Source: Pseudomonas marincola
GTDB taxonomy: Bacteria; Pseudomonadota; Gammaproteobacteria; Pseudomonadales; Pseudomonadaceae
NCBI RefSeq assembly: GCF_900116605.1
Contig: NZ_FPBC01000001.1
Location: 124,001 to 188,000, forward strand
DNA: 64,000 nucleotides
Direction: 5' to 3'
Below, one piece after another: positions 58,263 to 64,000 of this stretch. The notes under the pieces were generated by a model. That model searched no databases and was not told the origin of the DNA. It saw only the letters and a program-made list of their open reading frames with translations. Both the position numbers and the translations under genes were made by a program. Within the stretch, counting starts at the first letter, position 1. Each line of letters starts with the position of its first letter.

Positions 58263-59155
58263 TTCGAAAGCAAGTCTGAGCCGGCTGGCAGGTGCACTCG
58301 CAGCGCCGCGGGCCGCGCGACAAAGCGCATCTTGCGCCCCGAACGCGGCTCCCCGTCGAGATTAACGTCGAGCCCTTCATCCGCTTCAATTTCCAGCCAG
58401 GCGAGACGCGCACTCAGCGAAACACTTTCAACGCCATTCAGCGTGCCATTGAGCATGGTGCCCAAGGTGCTCACCGCATCCGCTTGCGCCGGAACAATGC
58501 AAACATCCAGCAAGCCGTCGTCTATTCGCGCTTTCGGGCAGAGCACGTGCCCGCCGCCCGCTTGCCGGCCATTGCCAATACCCAGCGCCAGAAACTCGCC
58601 CTGCCACTCGAAATCCGGCCCGGTGAAACGGCCAAATGCACTGTGCACTTCGGCGAACCGGCTAAGCCCGGTGAGGAAGTACGCTGCCCCGCCCAGCGCG
58701 GCTTTAAGGTCTTCCGGGGTATTGGCAGTCACGCTCGAGCCGAATCCGCCGGTGGCCATATTAAGGAACAGCTGACCGTCGAGGTCGCCCAGATCGATAC
58801 GCTGGGGTGCCTTGTCGAGAAGTTTCAGCGCGGCATGCGGATTGAGCGGCACGCCTGCGGCCACACAAAAGTCGTTGGCCGTGCCCAGCGGTAACAGGGC
58901 CAGGCTCACGCGGGTATCTTGCAGCGCCATGGCTTCGGCGACATCACGCAAGGTGCCGTCACCGCCGCCGGCAATCAGCGTTGCGTAGTCATCTTGCAGT
59001 GCCTCGTTGACGATTCTCGCTGCATCGCCCGCCTCCCAGGTAACCCGCACATCGATGTGCCAGCCACTTTTGCGCTTGGCCATTACGGCGGCGCGCACTT
59101 CGGGGTCCATGGCCTTCTTGCCATGCAATATCAATAACGCTTTGCGTTCCTGCAT
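58259..59155 (-). CDS. yegS: YegS/DGK-type lipid kinase
   Basis: 298 residues of the diacylglycerol-kinase-like family. The ATP site is LIAGGGDGTLRDVAEAM, followed by LALLPLGTANDF and the C-terminal LDGEPRSGRKM segment. E. coli YegS phosphorylates phosphatidylglycerol in vitro. ATG 59155 (MQERKALLILHGKKA) is preferred to codons upstream to 59212. Confidence 0.93.
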   Translation of the reverse strand: MQERKALLILHGKKAMDPEVRAAVMAKRKSGWHIDVRVTWEAGDAARIVNEALQDDYATLIAGGGDGTLRDVAEAMALQDTRVSLALLPLGTANDFCVAAGVPLNPHAALKLLDKAPQRIDLGDLDGQLFLNMATGGFGSSVTANTPEDLKAALGGAAYFLTGLSRFAEVHSAFGRFTGPDFEWQGEFLALGIGNGRQAGGGHVLCPKARIDDGLLDVCIVPAQADAVSTLGTMLNGTLNGVESVSLSARLAWLEIEADEGLDVNLDGEPRSGRKMRFVARPAALRVHLPAGSDLLSN

Positions 59156-59346
59156 CAATCCTCCTCTTGTCACGGCCACTGGCACAAATGCGGGCAAGGA
59201 CAGCGCTGACAAATAATCTAATTAATAGATATTAATACGCAAATATTCAGCATTTTATATCGAATCAATTTGACGGAAGATAGCGTTCAACCCAACTAAG
59301 GGGTCGGTTGAATCCACTGCCGACATCAAGTGATGAGGATATACCA

Positions 59347-60045
59347 ATGATCGAAGTTCGCCCGTTTGAGCAATTAGGTGGTGCAAATCACGGCTGGTTG
59401 GCCGCTCGTCATCACTTCTCATTTGCCGAATATTACGACCCTAAGCGCATGGCCTGGGGCCAGTTACGTGTATGGAATGATGATGAAATAGCGCCGCAAA
59501 CAGGCTTTCCACCGCACCCGCACCGCGACATGGAAATCATTACCTATGTACGTAAAGGCGCTATCACTCACCAGGACAACCTCGGCAACAAAGGCCGCAC
59601 TGAAGCCGGCGATGTTCAGGTCATGAGTGCCGGCACCGGTATCACCCACAGCGAATACAACCTTGAGGATGAGACCACCCAGATATTTCAGATCTGGATA
59701 ATGCCCAATCAGTTCAACTCGGCGCCATCCTGGGGTGCCAAGCCTTTCCCGAAGGCTGAGCGCGCCGGCCAGTTTGTCACCTTGGCGAGCGGCAACCCCG
59801 AGGACAGCGATGCTCTTTCAATTCGGGCTAATGCCCGGGTTGTGGCCGCGACAATCAAGGCCGGGCATTCGGCGGATTATCAGATTGCAGCGGGCCGCAA
59901 GGTGTATCTGGTGGCGGCAACAGGTGCCTACAGCGTAAATGGCGTGGCCGCCAAGGCACGTGACGGGGTTGCGATAAGCGACACCCAAACCATCAGTGTC
60001 AGCGCCAGTGAAGACACCGAAATTGTTCTGGTCGATGTTGAGTAA
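59347..60045 (+). CDS. Pirin-family protein
   Basis: A 232-residue bicupin. The N-terminal cupin carries the metal-binding PHRDMEIITYVRKG, HQDN, and TGITHSEYN motifs (three His and one Glu). Bacterial pirins can act as quercetin dioxygenases or as redox regulators; the substrate is unknown here. ATG 59347 has GAGG 8 nt upstream. Confidence 0.93.
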   Translation: MIEVRPFEQLGGANHGWLAARHHFSFAEYYDPKRMAWGQLRVWNDDEIAPQTGFPPHPHRDMEIITYVRKGAITHQDNLGNKGRTEAGDVQVMSAGTGITHSEYNLEDETTQIFQIWIMPNQFNSAPSWGAKPFPKAERAGQFVTLASGNPEDSDALSIRANARVVAATIKAGHSADYQIAAGRKVYLVAATGAYSVNGVAAKARDGVAISDTQTISVSASEDTEIVLVDVE

Positions 60046-60048
60046 ACC

Positions 60049-60081
60049 AACGCTCCGCCGGTCTGCCGTGCGGAGCGTTTT
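60049..60081. terminator. Terminator between the pirin gene and moeA
   Basis: AACGCTCCGC and GCGGAGCGTT form a 10-bp stem around an 11-nt loop, followed by TT. It lies between convergent genes. Confidence 0.7.
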
Positions 60082-60096
60082 GCTGTACTTTTAAAA

Positions 60097-61311
60097 CTAT
60101 CCCAGCAACTCAGTCAGCGGGATAAACCGCACGCTGTCGCCTTCAGCCAGCGTGGTGTTTTCCAGCACCTCGGCCAAACCATCGGCCCAGGCAGCGCTGC
60201 GCAGAACCCCGGAACTCTGATTCGGATAGATCACCACGCGCCCGTGCTCCATACGCGCGCGCAAGTATTCGCGACGTTTGCCCGCTTTGCTCCAGGTAAA
60301 ACCGGCAGGCACCTCGAAACCGAGTGGAGCAACATTCTTCACGCCCATCCGGCGCAGCAGATAAGGCCGCGCCAACAGGCCGAAGGTGACCAACGTAGAC
60401 GCCGGATTACCGGGCAACCCCAGCACCGGCACGCCGCGAAAATGACCAAAGGTCAGCGGTTTGCCGGGTTTGATTGCCAGCTTCCATAAGGTCAGCTCGC
60501 CTTCTTCGCGCAGCGCCTCACCTAAAAAGTCAGCTTCGCCAACCGACACACCGCCGGTTGAAAGGATTAAATCAGCGCCTTTCAATGCACCCAGCGCCGC
60601 ACGGGTAAGCTCAAGGTCATCGGCAAGAATGCCGCCATCAATCACTTCACAACCCAAGCGCTGCAACCAGCTCATCAGCAAGCGCCGGTTACTGTTGTAG
60701 ATTTGCCCGGCAGCCAGTGGCGTCCCCGGCTCGACCAACTCATCGCCGGTCGATAACACCGCCACCCGCACACGCCTTCGCACCATCAATCTGGCTGCAC
60801 CTAATGAAGCCGCCAAGCCCAATTCGATTGGCCCAAGCTGCGTACCCGCCGGTAACACCGTATCGCCGACACGGGTTTCCTGACCTTGGGCGCGCACATT
60901 CTGGCCCAAGCGCATCGCGTGCTTGAACTGCACGCTGCCATCGGCTGCAAGCTCGACGTTTTCCTGCATTTCAACCGTGTCGGCACCTGCCGGCAGCGGT
61001 GCGCCGGTGAAGATCCGCGCACAAGTGCCGGGCTGCAATGTGGTCGGCGCGGTGCCGGCCTGAATGCGCTGACTAACCTGGAGCGCAGTGCCCTGCCAGT
61101 CGGCCAAAGCCAATGCATAACCATCCATTGCGCTATTGGCCCAGGGCGGCAGATCCAGGCTGGAAATCAGCGGCTCGGCCAGAACGCGGCCATCGGCTTC
61201 AGCCAACTCAACACTCTCAATTTCCAGCGCAGCGCCAGCACTCGCCTGCTCCAGCAAGCGTTCAAGCGCCGCTTCGACTGGCATCAAACCAGGCTGATCA
61301 CAGCAACTCAT
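60097..61311 (-). CDS. moeA: Molybdopterin molybdotransferase MoeA
   Basis: 404 residues. It inserts molybdate into adenylated molybdopterin. Seen: DLPPWANSAMDGYAL (family signature), ARIFTGAPLPAGADTVEMQE, the MogA-like domain with ILSTGGVSVGEADF, and VLGLPGNPASTLV. It overlaps moaB by 4 bp. Pseudomonads may have two moeA copies, of which this is the one linked to mobA. Confidence 0.95.
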   Translation of the reverse strand: MSCCDQPGLMPVEAALERLLEQASAGAALEIESVELAEADGRVLAEPLISSLDLPPWANSAMDGYALALADWQGTALQVSQRIQAGTAPTTLQPGTCARIFTGAPLPAGADTVEMQENVELAADGSVQFKHAMRLGQNVRAQGQETRVGDTVLPAGTQLGPIELGLAASLGAARLMVRRRVRVAVLSTGDELVEPGTPLAAGQIYNSNRRLLMSWLQRLGCEVIDGGILADDLELTRAALGALKGADLILSTGGVSVGEADFLGEALREEGELTLWKLAIKPGKPLTFGHFRGVPVLGLPGNPASTLVTFGLLARPYLLRRMGVKNVAPLGFEVPAGFTWSKAGKRREYLRARMEHGRVVIYPNQSSGVLRSAAWADGLAEVLENTTLAEGDSVRFIPLTELLG

Positions 61312-61847
61312 CCGCGACTCTCACATGCATCGGCAACTTGCAGATGCGGGACGAAATTGCAGGGCCGGTGACGCGAGTCGAGTTGCTCGGCGAGAATGCC
61401 GTCCCAAGCGGTGCGACAGGCATTGGTCGAACCCGGCAGACAGCAAACCAGGGTGTTATTCGACAGCCCCGCCAAGGCGCGCGACTGCACGGTGGAAGTG
61501 CCGATATCGGCAACCGAAATCTGACGGAACAGTTCGCCAAAGCCATCGACTTTTTTATCCAGCAAGCAGCTCACCGCTTCCGGCGTGCTGTCGCGTCCGG
61601 TAAAGCCGGTTCCACCTGTGATCAGCACAACCTGCACTGAATCCTCGGCAATCCACGTCGCGACCTGAGCGCGGATCTTGTACAGATCATCTTTCAGAAG
61701 CACACGCGAGGCCAGGTTGTGACCGGCTGCCTGCAAGCGGTCTACAAACAATTGCCCGGAGGTGTCAGTATCGAGTGAGCGCGTATCGCTGACGGTCAGT
61801 ACGGCTATATTCAGGGGCACGAACTGCGCCTCGGCCTTGTGATTCAT
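61308..61847 (-). CDS. moaB: Molybdenum cofactor adenylyltransferase MoaB
   Basis: 179 residues of the MoaB/MogA family. MNHKAEAQFVPLNIAVLTVSDTRS starts the domain, and VLITGGTGFTGRDSTPEAV is the nucleotide-binding signature. It adenylates molybdopterin before MoeA acts. ATG 61847 is chosen, since upstream codons run into the divergent mobA start region. Co-transcribed with moeA. Confidence 0.94.
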   Translation of the reverse strand: MNHKAEAQFVPLNIAVLTVSDTRSLDTDTSGQLFVDRLQAAGHNLASRVLLKDDLYKIRAQVATWIAEDSVQVVLITGGTGFTGRDSTPEAVSCLLDKKVDGFGELFRQISVADIGTSTVQSRALAGLSNNTLVCCLPGSTNACRTAWDGILAEQLDSRHRPCNFVPHLQVADACESRG

Positions 61848-61915
61848 GGCAGGCTTCCAATAGTTAGAGACAATGGCCATATTTATATCACAAGCCCAAC
61901 TCAGGAAACGTTGAC

Positions 61916-62488
61916 ATGGATGCGCCAACAAGCGAGAACCTCATTTCGGTTTTACTGCTCGCAGGCGGCAGAGGACAACGCATGGGCGGCCACGACAAAG
62001 GCCTGCTGTTATGGCAGGAACGACCACTGATAAGTTGGTTGTATGAACTTACGCGGCCACTGACAGACGACTTGATCATCTCGTGCAATCGCAACCTGCC
62101 GCGCTACAGCGAATACGCCGATCAACTGGTGCAGGATGAATCCGACACCTTTGAAGGGCCGCTGGGCGGGATTCGTGCCGGCCTCAATGTCGCCCGCCAC
62201 GCGCAGCTTCTGGTACTGCCCTGCGACGCGCCGAAAGTCGACGCCGCACTGATTCGCTCGCTGATTGAAAACGCTGGCAAACAGCCGGTAGTGGTGCGAC
62301 AGGACGGCTACTGGGAGCCGCTGTTCAGCCTGATTCCAACCTGTTTAAAAGACGATCTCGAAGCGGCCTGGCAGCGCGGCGAACGCAGCCCGCAACGCTG
62401 GCTGCGCACACTCGACCCGGTGGCGGTGGAATGCGCTAATGACGACCCTCGCTTGGCTAATTTGAATACACCAGAGCGCTTAAATTAA
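61916..62488 (+). CDS. mobA: Molybdenum cofactor guanylyltransferase MobA
   Basis: 190 residues. It attaches GMP to Mo-molybdopterin to make the bis-MGD cofactor. N-terminal [19 protein letters not shown] is the GTP-binding motif, followed by [12 protein letters not shown] and [11 protein letters not shown] (metal-binding Asp). Divergent from moaB with a 68-bp promoter space; AGGAAACG precedes the ATG. Confidence 0.96.
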   Translation: MDAPTSENLISVLLLAGGRGQRMGGHDKGLLLWQERPLISWLYELTRPLTDDLIISCNRNLPRYSEYADQLVQDESDTFEGPLGGIRAGLNVARHAQLLVLPCDAPKVDAALIRSLIENAGKQPVVVRQDGYWEPLFSLIPTCLKDDLEAAWQRGERSPQRWLRTLDPVAVECANDDPRLANLNTPERLN

Positions 62489-62585
62489 CTCGCCTCACAA
62501 CACATCACTTACAAACGGGGAACTTTAAAAGCTTTACCCCGTCCGAAGGGATGTACACCTTTCGTTATAGCTCAGGAGAGAAACA

Positions 62586-62807
62586 ATGAATCAACGGTAT
62601 ATCGCCGCCGCTGTGCTAGCCCTCGGTCTGGTCGCACTGACTGGGTGCTCCTCGCCTTCCGTGATCACGTTGAATGACGGCCGGGAAATTCAGTCTCTGG
62701 ATGTTCCAGATTATGACGACGACACCGGTTTCTACGAATTCGAGCAATTGGATGGTAAGCGTACCCGCGTCAACAAAGACCAGATCCGCAGCGTTAAAGA
62801 GCTATAA
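62586..62807 (+). CDS. YgdI/YgdR-family small lipoprotein
   Basis: 73 residues. Signal peptide and lipobox LTGC (Cys 21), then the YgdI/R SH3-like domain (ITLNDGREIQSLDVPDYDDDTGFYEFEQ... RVNKDQIRSVKEL). Its role is unknown. CAGGAGAG lies upstream of the ATG. It follows mobA by about 100 bp with a probable own promoter. Confidence 0.9.
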   Translation: MNQRYIAAAVLALGLVALTGCSSPSVITLNDGREIQSLDVPDYDDDTGFYEFEQLDGKRTRVNKDQIRSVKEL

Positions 62808-62924
62808 GCAACAGCTGCACTCACCCCGCGGGTTAGCTTGAAATCTGCGCATGAGTGCCCGAGGCCCATCATTATTGATCGCTCTCAGGCACTTCGGCGT
62901 GGTTAATTTTTTTGAGCTAACCTC

Positions 62925-62952
62925 TTGTACTGTAAAACTTTTTCAGTACAAT
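62925..62952 (+). promoter_or_regulatory. tRNA-Pro promoter with an embedded palindrome
   Basis: TTGTAC (62925-62930) and TACAAT (62947-62952) with 16-bp spacing form a sigma70 promoter about 11 bp before the tRNA. The outer bases also form a perfect inverted repeat: TTGTACTG (62925-62932) with CAGTACAA (62944-62951). Confidence 0.7.
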
Positions 62953-62962
62953 TTGGATTATT

Positions 62963-63039
62963 CGGAGTGTAGCGCAGCTTGGTAGCGCGTCTCGTTCGGG
63001 ACGAGAAGGTCGCAGGTTCGAATCCTGTCTCTCCGACCA
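62963..63039 (+). tRNA. tRNA-Pro (anticodon CGG)
   Basis: A 77-nt cloverleaf with acceptor stem CGGAGTG/CTCTCCG-type pairing, a D-loop with TTGGTAGC, the anticodon loop TTCGGGA giving CGG, the T arm GGTTCGAATCC and an encoded CCA end. It reads proline codon CCG. Confidence 0.97.
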
Positions 63040-63082
63040 AATCCCGGATTGCACTGTCGACTCATCGACGCCCGCAATCTTC

Positions 63083-63111
63083 AAAAAGCCCGCCTCAGCG
63101 CGGGCTTTTTT
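63083..63111 (+). terminator. tRNA-Pro terminator
   Basis: AAAAAGCCCGC-CTCAGC-GCGGGCTTTTT is an 11-bp stem followed by T, 44 nt after the tRNA. Confidence 0.92.
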
Positions 63112-63216
63112 GTGCCTGCGAAAAACCGCTCGAAAGGCGCAGAGTAAAACACTTGCTAAGTGGAGTGCCCGCCCTGAATCGGGCGAAAAATATTGCGGCG
63201 TTTAACCTCGCGCCAA

Positions 63217-63246
63217 TTGATAACAGCACGCTGGCGGTTCTATTCT
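63217..63246 (+). promoter_or_regulatory. ppnN: Possible ppnN promoter
   Basis: TTGATA (63217-63222) and TATTCT (63241-63246) spaced by 18 bp. This would give a leader of about 190 nt. Confidence 0.35.
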
Positions 63247-63441
63247 AGAAACATCGGCATTCCTGTTCTGCAGCCCCTAAACGCTGCTCTCTCCAACACA
63301 TGCCATACGGAGGATTCAGCCACACGTTTGCTTTCGTCACGCGCGGGCACCGACAATGGTTGACCTACGCGTCATTGGCACTCTCCATCCTGATGCACTG
63401 GCCGTAGCGAGCTCAGTCGTATCGCTTTCAGGGAAATTAGA

Positions 63442-64000
63442 ATGGCAGAAAGAAAAGTAATAAACGCATCCGTCAGCCCCAAGGGCAGTCTTGAAACGCT
63501 GTCGCAACGCGAAGTACAACAACTCAGCGAAGCCGGCTCTGGCAGCACCTACAAACTCTTTCGCCAATGCGCGCTGGCTATCCTCAACACCGGCGCGCAC
63601 ATCGATAATGCCAAGACCATTCTCGACGCTTACAAGAGCTTCGAGGTGCATATTCATCAGCAAGACCGTGGCGTTCGTCTGGAGCTGCTAAACGCGCCTG
63701 CCGATGCCTTCGTCGATGGCGAGATGATCGCCAGCACCCGCGAAATGCTGTTCAGCGCCTTGCGCGATATCGTCTACACCGAGAGCGAACTCAACAGCCA
63801 GCGTATCGACCTGAGCAGCTCGCAAGGCATCACCGATTACGTGTTCCATTTACTGCGTAATGCACGCACCTTGCGCCCCGGCGCTGAGCCGAAAATGGTG
63901 GTGTGCTGGGGCGGTCACTCGATTGACACAGTGGAGTATCAATACACCAAGAAAGTCGGCCACGAACTCGGCCTGCGCTCGCTGGATGTCTGCACCGGTT
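63442..64000 (+). CDS. ppnN: Pyrimidine/purine nucleotide 5'-monophosphate nucleosidase PpnN (5' part)
   Basis: The first 186 codons of a LOG-family protein that runs off the window. The translation starts MAERKVINASVSPKGSLETL and includes VRLELLNAPADAFVDGEMI, HLLRNARTLRPGAEPKMVVCWGGHS and the start of the nucleotide-binding fold. These blocks match E. coli PpnN (YgdH), which cleaves NMPs to base and ribose-5-phosphate and is controlled by (p)ppGpp. AGGGA lies 8 nt before the ATG. The catalytic region is beyond the edge. Confidence 0.9.
   Translation, partial: MAERKVINASVSPKGSLETLSQREVQQLSEAGSGSTYKLFRQCALAILNTGAHIDNAKTILDAYKSFEVHIHQQDRGVRLELLNAPADAFVDGEMIASTREMLFSALRDIVYTESELNSQRIDLSSSQGITDYVFHLLRNARTLRPGAEPKMVVCWGGHSIDTVEYQYTKKVGHELGLRSLDVCTG

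Larger units (their letters stand above)
63040..63441. other. Spacer between tRNA-Pro and ppnN
   Basis: It starts with the tRNA terminator and contains a possible ppnN promoter (63217-63246). No coding frame looks real; an open frame crossing the tRNA is incidental. A short hairpin (GCCCG-CCCTGAAT-CGGGC) lies near 63168-63185. Confidence 0.5.

Noticed and set aside
62979..63248. Open frame across tRNA-Pro and its terminator
   Set aside because: It overlaps a certain tRNA and a terminator, so it is incidental.

Overview
The window is chromosomal DNA of a Pseudomonas-type gammaproteobacterium. Most genes match, in order and sequence character, the P. aeruginosa blocks around ligA-zipA-smc and from murB through lol, nqr, mfd, psrA-lexA-sulA, topA, fadBA, uup and slt to moeA-moaB-mobA. 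This assignment rests on remembered family sequences and gene order; no database was searched. Coding DNA is GC-rich with the usual Pseudomonas bias, except for the left edge.

Layout. Positions 1-2050 form an AT-richer accessory stretch with two overlapping minus-strand genes: a membrane protein with two N-terminal helices and a beta-rich domain, and a minimal GT51 peptidoglycan transglycosylase. It abuts the 4.5S SRP RNA gene (ffs). Next come an HU-family gene preceded by a perfect ANR/FNR box, then ligA, zipA and smc (2.5-10.0 kb). Upstream of smc lies a decayed gntR start, which marks a synteny junction to the envelope block murB, LMW phosphatase, kdsB, Trm112-like, lpxK, exbD, exbB and comEC (10.4-17.3 kb). 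comEC carries an apparent one-base frameshift.

From 17.5 to 23.3 kb there are a DUF2062 protein, the lolCDE lipoprotein exporter, a PilZ protein, a small exported protein and glpQ. From 23.5 to 32.1 kb come sthA and a complete Na+-NQR operon, nqrABCDEF-apbE-nqrM, with its flavinylation and iron-delivery factors. From 32.3 to 41.6 kb come a chalcone-isomerase-like protein, a long-form gap, mfd, csiV, a 206-bp tandem repeat array, a methylthioinosine phosphorylase, nagZ and an L,D-transpeptidase.

From 41.6 to 47.3 kb come psrA with a candidate autoregulatory operator, the lexA-sulA SOS operon with two LexA boxes, two small proteins and topA. From 47.4 to 57 kb come a DUF1653 protein, fadBA, a candidate sRNA, a universal stress protein, uup and slt. 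From 57 to 62.5 kb come a MOSC protein, a DUF1499 lipoprotein, a YegS-type kinase, a pirin and the molybdenum cofactor genes moeA, moaB and mobA. The window closes with a YgdI/R lipoprotein, tRNA-Pro(CGG) and the 5' part of ppnN.

The backbone is ordinary core metabolism, envelope assembly and DNA repair. The main candidate for an undescribed system is the two-gene membrane-sensor-like/GT51 module at the left edge. Other points of interest are the 206-bp repeat array, the comEC frameshift, the gntR remnant, the orphan ANR box and the candidate sRNA downstream of fadBA.
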